Of a stretch of DNA of 64,000 nt, positions 1 to 11,639 are shown in pieces. Source of the DNA: Undaria pinnatifida (Eukaryota; Sar; Phaeophyceae; Laminariales; Alariaceae); the NCBI GenBank assembly GCA_012845835.1, contig JABAKD010000010.1, positions 13,945,401-14,009,400 of the forward strand, read 5' to 3'. Both the position numbers and the translations under genes were made by a program. Positions within the stretch are counted from its first letter, which is position 1. The number at the start of each line of letters is the position of its first letter. The notes beneath the pieces were generated by a model that had not been told where the DNA came from, did not search any database, and worked only from the letters and a program-made list of their open reading frames with translations.

Positions 1-532
1 CTTTTCGCTTGACGAGCTCCAGAAAAAAAAAAAAAAATGGGAGTATAAACTGATTGAAGGTTCAATCCTCTTGGCCTACTGTAGGTACACACACAAAAAA
101 AAAAAAATCCTCTAATATTGCGAAGCAAGAAATGACATCATTTCCGACGATTTGGGGTTAAGGTAGGCTAAGAAGTCCCGTTGTTCAAAAAACAAAAAAT
201 AGCCGAAAAGTGCTACCTCTCTATTATCGTGGGGCAAGCCCTTGGTCGTCGAATGCATGCGTATGTATATTTTGCTACTCCGCTGTGTCACGCTGTGTGG
301 CCGAAGACTTGTCTCTCTTCTTCGACTTTGATCTGCTTTTTGTTCTCGAGGTTCACCCATACCGGCGCATGTGTGTTTGTGGCTGTGCACCAGAACAGCC
401 TAGGCTGTAATACCCGAATTCGGGCGGGTTGTGTATCAGAAGGAGGGGGGGGCTCGTCTCTTGAGCCCTCCCACCTCTGTTGGGGGCTCGTCTCTTGAGC
501 CCTCCCACCCCTGTTCCCTATCCGTTCAGCAG
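1..532. other. Intergenic, no gene seen
   Basis: No convincing coding potential. Around 140-240 lies one copy of a dispersed motif (CGACGATTTGGGGTTAAG, then a 'ctacctctatcgt' block) that recurs near 25.9 and 31.7 kb. A perfect-phase 34-bp tandem duplication sits at 449-482 and 483-516. Confidence 0.6.
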
Positions 533-690
533 GTATTAAGGAATAAGGGGGATATTAGTCCGTTTGACCACTTGCAAAAAGTTGACCAATTGCCTACCCA
601 AACAAAGCCTTATATAACACTCTTCCCCCCCTGAAACGGCGGGATGGCAGGTCGGCCGGAATTACGGGCGAACGTGACCATATCCAGCCG
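533..690 (-). mobile_element. TRIM retrotransposon fragment (3' LTR and internal part)
   Basis: On the minus strand this matches the 3' end of the miniature LTR element that is intact near 25.5-25.9 kb. It has the LTR text with 'GACCACTTGC', then the G-rich polypurine tract (C-rich on plus), then the internal 'ACGGCGGGAT' block. The 5' LTR is missing and the copy fades out near 690, so it is truncated. Confidence 0.7.
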
Positions 691-836
691 TGTATCTTTC
701 GAGCAACACCGCATCCTTGTTTCCGCATTCGTAACATCTGGCCTTCACTCGCCTTTCCGGGCCAAATGTAAGAAACCTAGCCCTCCCTGATGTGATGAGC
801 CGTATGGTGAGCCGGATAGGCAGTGTTATGGAAGGC

Positions 837-1190
837 TTGACGAAGAATCGGTTCCATCGGTTCCACGAACCACAGTATTGAGGCGAAGACGCGCCTCCTT
901 AAAACTTGAAACCCGTTTTCCACACCTCTATCCTACGAGGCTGCGACGCCCCCCTCAGGATGCCAAAAAGGGGGGAAGGAGAGGAAGCCTACCCGTGAGG
1001 GGCTCGGAAGACTTGAAGAAGAAGCGGTTCCACCGGTTCCACGAACCACAATGTTGGGGCGAAAACTTGCCTCCTTAAAACTTGAAACCCTTTTTCAACA
1101 CCTCTATCCTACGAGGTTACGAAACCCCCCTCAGGATGCCAAAACGGGGGGAAGGAGAGGAATCCTACCCGTAAGGGGCTCGAAAAACGC
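837..1190. repeat. Two-copy tandem duplication, unit about 176 bp
   Basis: Two diverged head-to-tail units. Each begins with a 'GGTTCCAC' doublet and then has 'CCTCCTTAAAACTTGAAACC', 'CCTATCCTACGAGG' and 'CCCCTCAGGATGCCAAAA'. Open frames across it look like by-products of the repeat. The following 1.2-2.0 kb shows no gene, only C/G runs and a short GACCCGCC iteration near 1946-1985. Confidence 0.7.
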
Positions 1191-2029
1191 CAGACACCGA
1201 AGGTACCGCGACAGCTACAGCAAGAGGACTGTTTCCGTGAAGTTAACGCGACAGCCACAGCGAGGGGGTGGGGGGGGGGTCGGGCCGAAAGTATATCCTT
1301 CAAACATACTCTTCACACCCAAAAAACGGCAAGCTGTCGCCACTTTGCCATCCAAGGGAGGGACGAAGAAGCGTTCGGAAAGCGGAAGAACGCTACAAAG
1401 CCAGCGCTATACCCCCAGCGAGGGAGGGGGGTTGGGGGGCGGGGCCAAAGTTCGTCTGAAGAACGGAATAACACTACTACAGCCAGCTCCCTCGACATTC
1501 CCTGTAAGGGGGGAGGGGATCGGAAATGCATTGTTGAGAAAGGCAGAACACATCAAGTGTAGCCCCGTTCCACAGTTTATGAGTTGGAGTTTTTACCCAA
1601 AGGACTCCCAGCGGTGAAACGGACGGCAGGACGGGAGGTAGAAACTATTGCGTGTGACTAACGGTAAAAGGGCGAAACTGCTGAGATTGTACGCCAGACC
1701 TGTATTAACCCCCCCCCACGGCTAACCTCGACGTCAAATTCCGCTAAAGCACCACCCATTTCATGCCCACCCCGACTCATTCTCTCCCACAAGACGTGAC
1801 GTAATACTGCCTATTCCTAACACAGTCCGAAGCACAACCAAGGTGTTATTTTTGCCATGACCGCGATACCCATGGCCGCTGTATCACGGCCAAACCAGGC
1901 ACACTGCAGACTGACGATGATGTTCGCTCTGTTCTGCTCGCCCCGACCCGCCCCGAACCGCCCTGACCCGCCCTGACCCGTCCCGTCGGGATCTCCGCCC
2001 TCAACCTCGTGCCACGGCCGGCGCTAGGC

Positions 2030-5000
2030 GACGGTGGTGCGCTTGAAGTCTAGACCCGGAGCGAGGATTTCCTTGTCTCAGGAGACCAGAAATAGAGGGG
2101 AAACCCTTCGAGTACAACGTCCTGAAATATTAAGGTTGAGATATCGGACAGCGGGTATGCGTGTTGGAAGAGAGAGTGCACGATACCTGGCAGCCGAATC
2201 TTATCTTTCTTCTTTCGTACTCTAACTTTGTCTTGATAGCGGGATTGTAAGCGCGATAAAAACAGTGCAGAAGTTAGCCCGGAAAGAGGGGTACACGCGC
2301 TGTCGAGCGGCGTAGACGTGATTCAGGTGCTGTTTTTGTTTTTTGGCGCGTACCTCTTGGAAACGGGATGCACTAGACGATGTGGTGCGTGCGGTTGACA
2401 TCCTGAGCCAGAGCGAAGATTTTTCCCCATGTCAGTATCCAACATGCACAGGAAACCCCTGAACCTGGCGTCCGACAGGGTATGGTAGCGATCGGGATAC
2501 AAGTGCTTTAGAAAACGCACGAGGCCGAAATAGGCAAATATTCCGTCCTTCCTACACGAAACACAGCGAGGTGCGAACGCTTTTCCTACTCTAAATTACT
2601 ACTTCGAAGTATCATGTGTGAGTGTTAATTGCGGGATTGTAAGCGGGACACATTGCAGAGGTAGACTGGGGGGGGAGGGGGGGGCACACGAGTGCCTTCG
2701 AGCGGCATGGACACAACTCAGGCGTTTTTTACCGCGCACCTCCTGGAAGAGAAACGCGGGAGACGGTGGTGCGCTTGAACTCTTGCCCCGAGGAGGTGAT
2801 TTGCTCGCCTCCGCCACCGTTACGGGTGAAAGGAGACGGTGAAGCATACAGTCCTGAATGGTTAGGGTAGCGATCGGGATGCAGGTGTGTTGGCGTAGAG
2901 AGTACGTGGATGCCGAGTTGTCCCCCCCCCTGCCTCGTGTGTCAGTGAGATTGTAAGTGGGAGATAGCGCAGAAGTAGCTTGGGGGGGAGGTGCACGCGC
3001 TTTTGAGCGGCATAAACACACTTTTTTTACGTTTCTTACACGTACCTCTACGGAAGCGAGGCATTAGACGGTGGTGCGCTTGAAAGCTTGAATCGGAGTG
3101 AAGACTTTCCCGTCCCAGTAACCAGCACGTAAAAGGAATACCCATGGACCTGGTGTCCCGAACGAGCAGGGCAGCGGTGCGGACAAGAGGTGTGTTAGAA
3201 AGTGCACCGTGCCAGATAGCTGAACCTTCCTTACGTCCTACTCAAAATACTGTGAACAGTGGGATTGTCAGCGGCAAATAATTCAGAGGTAGCTTGGGTG
3301 GCGGGGGTGTACACGCGCTTTTTGAGCGCAATTTAGACACAATCCAGGCGTCTTTACGCGTAACTTTTGGGAAGTAAGAGTACAAGGAAGGAAGGAAGGC
3401 GTTAGACGGTAGTGCGCTCCAAACATTGAGTCGGAGCAATTATTGGCTCATCTCCGTGACCGCCATCTATTGGAATACCCATGAGCATGAAGTCCTGAAA
3501 GGGCGGGGCAGCGATTGGACAGCGAGCGTGTTAGAGGGTACGTGGATCCAAAATAGCAGAATATGCCTTCCTTCCCACTTTTAAATACGATCAACAATGG
3601 GGCAAACGGGAGATAGCGCAGACATAGCTTGAGGGGAGAGAGAGGAGAACGCACGCTTTCGAACGGCATGGATATCCTCTGGGTGTTCTTCGAAGTACCT
3701 CTTCGACAATAAGGCGTCAGACGGTGGTGCGCGCTTGAATCATTGACCCCTGCAGGGCGAGCGCTTCCTCATCTCCACGGCCAGTAGGTAATTTGACGCG
3801 CTGAAATCGGTGCCTGAGAGGGTAGGGTAGCAATCGGATAACAGGTGTGTTAGAAAGTACACAACGCCAAACAGTCGAGTTCTTCCTTCCTCACACTGGT
3901 GTTATATACACAAAAACCAGGGGGGATACACAGGCGGGAGGTAGCGCAGAGGTTAGCTGCTAGGGCGAGCGCTTCCTCATCTCCACGGCCAGTAGGTAAT
4001 TTGACGCGCTGAAATCGGTGCCTGAGAGGGTAGGGTAGCAATCGGATAACAGGTGTGTTATTAGAAAGTACACAATGCCAAACAGTCGAGTTCTTCCTTC
4101 CTCACACTGGTGTTATATACACAAAAACCAGGGGGGATACACAGGCGGGAGGTAGCGCAGAGGTTAGCTGCTTTGGAGGCGGGCACACACGCTATTTCGA
4201 GCGGCATAATAGACATAATTAAGGTGTTTCTTAAACGTGCCTCCTAGAAAATAAGGCGTTTTTAACGGTGGTGCGTTTGTACTGCTGTTGGCTCGGAGGC
4301 AGGATTTGCCCATCCTAATGACCAGCATGTAGCGGGTGATACCTTTGAACATGGCGTACTGGAAGAGTACGGTGGCGATTGGACAACAGGGCGCGTGTCA
4401 GAGCGTTCGTGGCGCCAAAAACAGCGGAGATTTTCCTTTCCTCTGACTGGTACCCACAATATCACAGCAAGTAGGATTGTAAACCATAGATATTTGTGGG
4501 GTTGAGTTGGCCTTGGATTGTGACGTTCAACAGTAGAACATGCCAGGTACCAGGTAACGTGTGTGTTGTGTGCAGAGCTAGCATGCGGGGAAGGGCACAC
4601 CACACGCGCTTTCGACCGGAGTAGACATTTTTTTTTTTTCGTTACACGTACGTTTTAGAACGTGTTAGGAGGTGGTCGTCCTTTGGGCCGGAGCGAAGAA
4701 TGCCCCATCAACCACGGTCACCAAGTGAAGGCATGCCCCCAAAGCAGGAGTCCTGACAGAGCAGGGTGAGAGCAATCGAACAACAGGAGGCGTGTCAAGA
4801 GAGTACACGATGCCTAAAATAAACCGAGCTTTCCTTTTTTTCCCTACGCTAAAAACACCTGTTCGTATAGTAGGATTATAAGGCGAGATCTAGTGTAGTG
4901 GAGAGGCGGCTCGGGGAGGGGGATCACCCACGCGCTTTCGGGAGGGACAGACAGCGTTTAGGTCGTCGTGTTACGGGCGCGTGTTACGACTAGAGGTGGC

Positions 5001-5500
5001 ACTCTGTGCCCATTTTGGTTTCTGAATGACGCCCCCCCCTCAAAAGTCCCTCCCTATACTAACTCCAAGTAATTTTGTCGAAAAAAAAGGGTTACCGGTT
5101 GTAAAAGGCGTTAACTCTCCTTAAGCCAAAACCGTCGGAGTGTCACTATTGCTTAGCAAGTACTGACGTTTTCTTTGTTGGTCCCCTTGAAGGCCATGAG
5201 TCCAGTATGTTTATCGAATTTTACGTTTGGTTTACTAGGAAAAATAGGCAGTTTTACTGTTAATAAGGGAAAAAAAAAGAGCGCTTGAAGCGAGAGGGAG
5301 GAGTTTCAGAAGAAAAAAAGGTGTACCTCTCCGTCTTAGCATGTATGTGCCTACGCGTACCTTTTTTTAGAGCGTGTTAGCCGGTGGTCCTTGGAACCGG
5401 AGGGAGGATCTCTCCTCACTTCCAGGATAAGCAGGTGAAAGGGTATCCCCGAAACTGGCGACCTGACAGGGTAGGGTTTGGCGATGGTGCGTGCGCCTCA
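2030..5500. repeat. Degenerate tandem array, units about 300-400 bp
   Basis: A recurring block 'GACGGTGGTGCGCTTGAA' (with variants) appears near 2031, 2381, 2768, 3069, 3407, 3720, 4266, 4669 and 5382. Each copy is followed in the same order by a 'gagcgaag-att' block, 'ctgacagggtagggtagcga', 'aggtgtgttagaaagtaca', 'cgggattgtaagcg' and 'cacgcgctttcgagcgg'. That gives about nine old satellite-like units. No frame stays open through several units, so I do not call a gene. Divergence increases toward the right end. Confidence 0.75.
3756..4168. repeat. Near-identical 205-bp tandem duplication inside the array
   Basis: The text starting 'AGGGCGAGCGCTTCCTCATC' occurs at about 3757 and again at about 3962. 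The copies are almost identical through to 'GCAGAGGTTAGCTGC', far closer than other units of the array, so this is a recent local duplication. Confidence 0.85.
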
Positions 5501-6150
5501 GACAAACACGTAACACGCCCAAACAGAGTCATCCCACGTTCGAGGGTGCAGCGGAAGTTTTCCGAGCTCCTAGAAACGAGGAGCTCAATATCTCGCGCCC
5601 GAAGCATGACCCTCGGGGGCAAACAACTGTGCAACCTCACTCACGCTTCTATGCGCTAGTAAAAAAAAACAAAGCACACCAGTCAAAGTACCAAGACGAG
5701 CCGGTAGTCACTCACCCGAGGCGAGCTCAACCGGCCAGAAGCGTTTTTGAGCCAGCCTAGAAAAAAGTGCAGTCAGTCCCTATCGGGAGATGGCTCAATA
5801 TTTTTCAACCGACTTTTTCTTCTCCTTGCTCATGGGTGGGCGTAGACGGCGGACACGCGCGTTACGAACGCGCTACTATTTCCCGGTGGCACCTTTTTTT
5901 TTTGGCCACACAACCAAATGTTTTTCGGATCAAAAGGGGACTCATGTACCTACCTGGGTGCCCACCATTGTCCTTATTGTAACCAGACGCATGCTACGGT
6001 GGGGGTGTACCGTTTTCTGGTGGTCGAGGGACGCGTGCCACGATACAGGCACTACAAGGTATACCGTTTTTTGGCTAAAATGTTTTCTGAATGACGGGGC
6101 TCCCCTTAACCCAAAATCGTCAGAAAAAAACGGGAAAAATTGGCAATTTT

Positions 6151-6240
6151 GTTGTTGTTGTTGATTTTGTTGTTGTTGTTGGTGTTGTTATTGGTGTTGG
6201 TGTTGGTGTTGTTGTTGGTGTTGCTGTTGTTGTTGTTGCT
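6151..6240 (+). repeat. (GTT)n imperfect microsatellite
   Basis: Interrupted GTT repeat with GGT and GTTATT variants. It is preceded at about 6090-6125 by the dispersed 'CCCAAAATCGTC' motif. No gene is seen in the flanks from 5.5 to 6.1 kb. Confidence 0.85.
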
Positions 6241-6264
6241 GCCTGATTCTCGGGTGTATATATG

Positions 6265-6620
6265 TATCCCCTCTAGGCTATGGGGTTTTGTCATCCGGTA
6301 TGTAGCATTGCTTTTTTTTTTCCTTCTTCTTTTTCAAATCAGTTTTTTGGGTCAAGACAGGTCTTAAGCTCTCAAACTGAGGAAAAGCTTCAGAAAAAAA
6401 AAAAAAGGTTCACCTCTATCGTGGAAGGCGTCTCGAGGGTAAGGCACAATTAGACGCGAGTCGACGAGGGAAGAGAAATAGCTGGAATCTTCCGGCAAAA
6501 AAAAAAATGAAGGCATGTACCGTACGTAGTGGGGAGGAGGGGGGAGAGAAGAGGCTGGGCTTAAGTGGCCCCGGATCTGAGGCACGTCTAGCGAGGGAGA
6601 AGGAGGGGAAGGAAGAGTGC
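6265..6620 (+). repeat. Two dispersed repeat fragments (families B and C)
   Basis: Family B, about 6265-6435, has 'CCCTCTAGG', 'AAATCAGTTTT', 'GACAGGTCTTAAGCTC' and 'CACCTCTATCGT'; it recurs near 17.4, 25.4 and (inverted) 31.5 kb. Family C, about 6440-6620, has 'GACGCGAGTCGACGAGG' and 'GACCCCGGATCTGA'-like text; it recurs near 22.7 (inverted), 32.5 (inverted) and 40.4 kb. Neither encodes a recognisable protein. From 6620 to 7090 there is only a poly(T) run and no gene. Confidence 0.65.
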
Positions 6621-7089
6621 GAAGATTGACAGAAGGGATGAGCTAGCTGATTTACCCTGGTCAGTGAGGATTTTTTTTTTTTTTTTTTTTTTTCGGCATT
6701 TTAGGTAATTGCCCTGCGTTTAAATCTGCAGCTACACAAAGCAACTCGATTTATTAATGCATAATCTCGATGATTGGAAAAAACTTGAAAAAAAAACACG
6801 CACACACCCTACGTACCGCAGCTGATGGTCGAGTCAGATCACATTGCGCGAGGTGGGGAGCCTTCACTCGGCGCAAGGGGTATGACGCTATCTCGCTGGG
6901 TGCATATAGGGCAAGGTGACAGTTTACATAGTATCCCCATTCCTGTCTCTGGAAACGGCTACTTCAGAAAACAAACGAACCAAATTCGAAGCTGTCAACT
7001 GTATGCAGGCAAGTACGCGCAAGGTGCGGAAGTCCGCCTCAAGTGCGGATTTATCAGCAGCATGCAGCTCCCCCCCTTCACTGCAAGTC

Positions 7090-7452
7090 GCAGAGCACCT
7101 CAAGGCGCTTCGCGCTCGGTGCACGCGATGTTCTGCCTGACTGGTGAAAACCCCGACGTGCTCGCTCCCGGCATTTAAGGGGTGCGAGGGTCTATGCTCA
7201 TACGGCTGCGGCCATGCACGAAAATGACAATACCCACCCGCCCTACGAAGACGGCGAAACAGGACGGGGATAGGATAAGCAAAGAGATTCTATGTTCTAT
7301 ACGGAAGAAGCGTAGTGAGCGCCCGAAATGTTGAAGGTATGTCTCGCTGTTAGGAGTAGAAACAGTGCTCCGTCCCGAAGGGCAGGCGTGGTCAATGATC
7401 AAATGACTAAGGCAGGCAACAGATGAGTACGCCCCCCCCCCCCCTCAACCCT
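7090..7452 (+). mobile_element. LINE-type 3' end with poly(C) tail
   Basis: This matches the tail following the LINE coding remnant at 46.4-46.7 kb: 'ACAGGACGGGGATAGGATAA', 'GGAAGAAGCGTAGTGAGCGCC', 'GTGCTCCGTC', 'TGGTCAAATGACTAAGGCA'-like text and 'GAGTACG' followed by a C run. The left part (7090-7200) matches text at 32.1 and 49.3 kb, suggesting more than one truncated copy. The poly(C) run at 7432-7452 marks the 3' end. Confidence 0.65.
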
Positions 7453-7546
7453 TAACATGCCCCCCTCAACATGCCCCCCCCTCCCCCCCCCCCCGCCACC
7501 GTGTAGCCCGTATATATTCTTTTCGGACATGTTCTTTCGCGCGTAC

Positions 7547-7916
7547 CTCCTTGAGCCGGAGAACGATGCCCCTCGGGAAATCCAGCGTTGATCCTCCGGC
7601 TGATCTGCGACGCCAGGGCAATGAAGCGCTCCCACGCTCCACCGTCAGTGGCCGCAATCCTCGCCACCCCTGCATGGCGGTACATATGTTCCACCGTCAC
7701 GCTTTGCTGCGATGCCTCGCTGGCAACGCCAACGGCGCTTCCGTCAGAGCTTCCCGGGGAGGTCGTCGCTCGCCGCCCGAACCACCCATAGCTTGGCTGG
7801 CTGTGCGCATGCGGTGGAGAAGGGTCGGGCGCGCGCATAGGGCGCTCACCCACAAGCTCTTCGAAATGGCCCTTGGTGCCGCGTATGGACTCGCTCCCGG
7901 CAGCGTCAATGCGTTT
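7547..7916 (-). CDS. Possible exon of an unrecognised gene
   Basis: The minus strand reads an open 123-codon segment between an acceptor (ACAAAACAG at 7917-7919) and a donor (GGAG/GTACGC at 7546), ending in phase 1. It is GC-rich with a coding-like mix of residues; its C-terminal half includes 'MYRHAGVARIAATDGGAWER'. I recognise no family. It is wedged between two LINE tails, the upstream one (7975-8075, same strand) ending just before the acceptor, so any transcript would read through element DNA. It could equally be a chance frame, since the plus strand is also open here. I found no flanking exons. Confidence 0.3.
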
Positions 7917-7974
7917 CTGTTTTGAGTCAAGGACCGTGGTCGATGTGCGAGGGGGGAGGCGGGGTGGGGGGCGG

Positions 7975-8080
7975 GGGGCGGGGGGGAGTACTCGTTTGCT
8001 GATTGCCATAAGCCGTTTGACCATTGCCCACGCATCCTTTTCGAGACGGAGAACCTTTTTTTTTCCTGCATCTGCATCTA
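7975..8080 (-). mobile_element. LINE-type 3' tail with poly(C), minus strand
   Basis: On the minus strand: 'CCGTCTCGAAAAGGATGCGT', 'GGTCAAACGGCTTATGGCAA', 'GAGTACT' and then a C-rich tract. This is the same tail as at 7.4, 46.9, 49.2 and 52.6 kb, truncated at its 5' side. The 8.1-8.8 kb stretch that follows is AT-rich with no gene; it has several 'ataccAAGGTAT/ACCAGGTAT' motifs. Confidence 0.7.
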
Positions 8081-8789
8081 ATCGAGACGCCTCCAACGGC
8101 TTGGGTGCTCGCTATGTTTTTGTCGAGGTTGGTCAATGAGGCGCGCAATGAAGCAACTTTATTTGTACTGCAGGAAAACGCGGGGGGGGGGGGGCTGGAT
8201 ACTTGGTATGAAGGTATATTTATGTACATCAATCAGCGCGGCATCACTCCTTTATCGCTTATATACTTTGCCGAAAATGAACTTTTGGGTCTGGAAAAAA
8301 GTCGACACTATGATATGTATTCGCTGTATACATTATATGGCACAAGGTACGAAATAGAGCCATTAATTGTATCCGATACGCTGCACCCTCTGTACGCGTA
8401 CAACCTGAGGAGACCAGTACTTGAAATACGCACGAGTACACATAATACCATCGAATATTCATCACGACACGTTGGTATGACACGTCTATGATATGCACCC
8501 TAATTGTGCACATAAAAAACCATACCAGGTATAAAATACGCCCCATTAATAAGACCATCCTGCAACCACGGAAATAATACGAGTATTCTCAGCCTACGTT
8601 AACCAAGTAATTTTGCGGTGCGACAGGCCATATTATGCACGTAAAACAAACAGCACCTTGGCACAATCCGTTTATTCATGGGCCATACCAAGGTATAGCA
8701 TACACTCATACCAAGTATGTGAGGTATAATGCTGTACCAACAGACACTACCTGTTGACCAAACATACTAGCTTATTAATAGTTCTCTTT

Positions 8790-9300
8790 GTACAATAGCA
8801 ATCTTGGGATGTCCGCATATCGTCTGTTGTTGGAGCTGTATTGTTGTATCCCCGGTGCTGTTAGCATGATAGCAACTTGGATGTTCGCATATCGTCTGTT
8901 GTTGGAGTTGCACGGTGGTATTCTCGGTATTCTTGGTAGGATAGCAAGTGGGATGTTTGACTATCGGCTGTTGTTGGAGTTGCGCTATGGTATTCTTGGA
9001 ATTTTTTGGTACGATAGCGTGACTGAGACATTTGCATATTTGGCTGTTGTTAGTGTTGTATGGCAAGGTACTTGGTATGCCCGGTATTCTGGGTAGGATA
9101 GCAAGTTGGGATGTTTGAATATCGGCTGTTGTTGGAGTTGCGCTATGGTATCCTTGGTATTTTTGGTACGATAGCGTGACTGAGACATTTGCATATTCGG
9201 CTGTTGTTACGTAGTGTTGTATGGCAGTATACTTGGTATGTCCGGTATTCTGGGTAAGGTAGCATGCTAGGGATGTTTGTATGTCGGTTGATTCAAGTTG
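8790..9300. repeat. Tandem array of about 70-72 bp units
   Basis: About seven units built on 'ATCGGCTGTTGTTGGAGTTG', 'GGTATTCTTGGTAT' and 'GATAGCA/GATAGCGTGA'. Units alternate between two subtypes, one containing 'GACTGAGACATTTGCATAT'. Because the unit is close to a multiple of three, the minus strand keeps a 271-codon frame open over 8767-9582, giving about 24-residue Gln/Thr/Pro-rich repeats. With no flanking gene structure I treat that frame as a by-product. Confidence 0.8.
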
Positions 9301-9334
9301 AAGAGTGAGGTGAATACCTTGCCGATTAGGACAA

Positions 9335-9670
9335 GCGGAATGGCGAGGTAAGCGCCTCCGTGGACTCATTTCAGTGAAGGTGAGCACTGACGAGCGGTGG
9401 CACCTTGCTAGTGGAGGTAAGCACTTGTCATTGTGAGGGGAGGTGAAGATGAGCCCTTTCCTGAGGCTGTGTGCTTGGGGTTTCCTGAGGTGTGATAGGT
9501 TTGCGTGGTGTTGGGTTCCCTGTGATGTGGTCTTGTGGCGAGAGAAGCGCCCCCGTGGATTGATCTCAGTGAAGGTGAGCACTGATTAGCGTACCACCTT
9601 GACAGTGAAGGTGAGCGCTTGTCATTGTGAGGGGAAATGATGGTGAGCTTTCCCCCGAGGTGTGCTTTGT
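9335..9670. repeat. Two-copy tandem duplication, unit about 205 bp
   Basis: Units begin 'GGCGAGGTAAGCGCCTCCGT' and 'GGCGAGAGAAGCGCCCCCGT'. They share 'TCAGTGAAGGTGAGCACTGA', 'GCACTTGTCATTGTGAGGGG' and a terminal 'TTGGGTTTCC'. No coding function is visible. From 9670 to 10010 I see no gene and no 5' LTR of the retroelement that follows. Confidence 0.75.
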
Positions 9671-10010
9671 TGGGTTTCCAGGGGTCTGGTTTGGTTTGTG
9701 CTACTCCGCTGCGTAAGGGGTAAGGGATGCTACAACATCCACCGCAGGTGGTGCAAGTATACTCATAGGGTTAACAACCCAAGCAGATAAACAAAGCAAA
9801 CAACAAAGCGTAATTTTGCAGCGCCAACATCAAGTCTGTCTACCTCAATCGCGCACACCGCTTCAACCGCATATGCAGTCTCCATCGCGCCTCTGTTCCC
9901 TTCCACAGCGACGCACGCTGAGCGAGTTATTTTAAAGACAGCAACCTCCCTGTTCCACCCGATCCAGTACACAAAAATCGACCGCAACCGACCCTGACCT
10001 GATATCTGGC

Positions 10011-11310
10011 TTGCAGTGGTACATTAACCAGACATTCGAACGTCCGACATCGGATCGTATCTTATCCAAGGGGACACCCGTTGCAACAGCGTACAGCGTT
10101 AACAATTGTGACCTGTTGCGGGTCCAGTCCCTCCTGGACCCCCAGCCGCAACCGCGGAAAAGGGGAAAACAGAAACAGCAGGGTAAGGACAAGCTCGCGG
10201 AGGAAGAGGACACTCTCGTCGCAGACCTCCGTGACGCCAATATCGTCCAAACTAGCCCCGCCGAGAAGGAAAAGGTACTCGACCTATCAGAGCAGTAGAT
10301 CGACATCTTTGCGGTTAACCCCAAGGTCGTGGACGCCTGCGAGGGACCACCCATGATTTTGGAACCCAAGGACCCAAAGTGCTCGCCATATGTCGCACAC
10401 CCGCGCAGCTATACCCCTGAGCAACGGTAAATGATACAGGAGGAGATGTCCAAGCTGTCGAAGGCAGAGGCGATTCGGCCGTCCCAGAGCGCCTATGCCT
10501 CAGCCTGCCACACCGTACACGAAAACGACGGAACAGTTCGTGTGGTGCAAGACTTCCGAGGGCTCAACGCACTTCTCAACGGACAGAGCGGAGGGCTCGG
10601 AAATCTCCCCACCATCTTCGACGAAACGGTTGGATCTAACTGCTTCACGTGCCTGGATCTCGCCTCCGGGTTTCTACAACTCACGATCCGAGAGTCGGAC
10701 CGTCACCTCACTGCGTTTCGCGACGTGGAAGAGAAGCTATGGGAGTACGTTCGGTGTGGATTCGGACTCAAGACGGTGCCTTGGGCGTTCGCGAACTATG
10801 TGGGTGGGCAGCTAATGCCGGTGAAGATGAAAGGGGTCAGTAATTGGCCGGACGACATCACCATCCCCACAGCCACATTGGACGACCAGTTCGCTATCCT
10901 ACGCTTCCGAAGTGTTTGACTTCATCCGTGCGGGTCGTCTCTCCGTCAACCTCCAAAAGTCGGAGTTTTGCTTCCCCGTGGTGGATTGGCCCGGGATAAT
11001 AATCGACTGCCACGGTACGCGACCGGCACCAAGCAAGATCGACGCACATCACCCAACTCTCGCGACCGACAACGGTGGAACATGTCCGGATTCTGCTAGG
11101 CATGAGCGGGTATCTTCGCCAGTTCGTTCCAAACTATAGCACGGTCACGGCGCCCATCTCCGATCTCCTGCGCGAACCTCGATTTCGTGGCAAACGGGCC
11201 TAGAGGCTGAAGGTTCCCTGGGGAGAGTTTCAACAACAAGCCAAGGACGCCCTCATCAAGGCGCTGAGCAGCCCACCCATCCTGGGCGCTGCCCGATTGC
11301 GACAACCCGT
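10011..11310 (+). pseudogene. Reverse transcriptase domain, broken
   Basis: One frame runs from 10011 to 10919, interrupted by two stop codons. After 'PRSYTPEQR' and a stop it reads 'AIRPSQSAYAS', 'VRVVQDFRGLNALL', 'FTCLDLASGFLQL' and 'NWPDDITIPTATLDDQF', which are the standard gypsy RT landmarks. The active-site YxDD box reads WPDD. A +1 shift near 10915 leads into 'RAGRLSVNLQKSEF' (thumb region), and another shift leads to 'GYLRQFVPNYSTVTAPIS' near 11110. The pre-RT part (10011-10295) is a charged linker with no protease motif that I recognise. Confidence 0.85.
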
Positions 11311-11639
11311 TCAGACTCCACACGGACGCCAGTGAGATTGGAGCAGGGGCCTTACTCACACAGTTCTCCGACCATTTGGAGAAGATCCTGATCTACGCCA
11401 GCCACAAAATGGTCTGTTACCGACGCAAAAAAAAGTTAGCTACGGAACGGGAATGTCTCGCAATACTTTGGGCTGTGGATAAGTTCGCTTCGTACGTTCG
11501 GGCTAACCCATTCACCCTTATCGCGGACTGTTCGGCACTCACCTGGCTCTTCAAAAAGCCAAGCGCTTTGCGCCAAATACCACCGACGGGCGTTGAGACT
11601 GATGGAGCTAGACATGATGATCCTAGAATGGCGATCTAG
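11311..11639 (+). pseudogene. RNase H domain of the retroelement
   Basis: It reads 'LHTDASEIGAGALLTQ', then 'YASHKM', 'ATERECLAILWAVDKFASYV' and 'FTLIADCSALTWLF'. This is the usual order of a Ty3/gypsy RNase H, with the first Asp in TDAS, the Glu in ERE and a later Asp in IADCSAL. It is back in the same frame as the RT start. It degrades the RNA strand during reverse transcription in intact elements. The end is a stop codon at about 11637. Confidence 0.8.

Noticed and set aside
1051-1617. 188-codon frame in the 176-bp duplication
   Set aside because: The frame is not conserved between the two tandem units, so selection on a protein is unlikely.
7551-7925. Plus-strand coding frame opposite the candidate exon
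   Set aside because: Its residue composition (Arg-rich, erratic) looks like the antisense of a GC-rich segment. The minus frame has better splice borders, though it too is uncertain.
8790-9300. CRISPR-like array
   Set aside because: The units are contiguous satellite-type repeats without unique spacers, and the DNA is eukaryotic.
9340-10010. 5' LTR of the gypsy element
   Set aside because: I looked for TGTCAACGGCGAGC-like text or a TGG primer site before 10011 and found neither. The left end seems lost.
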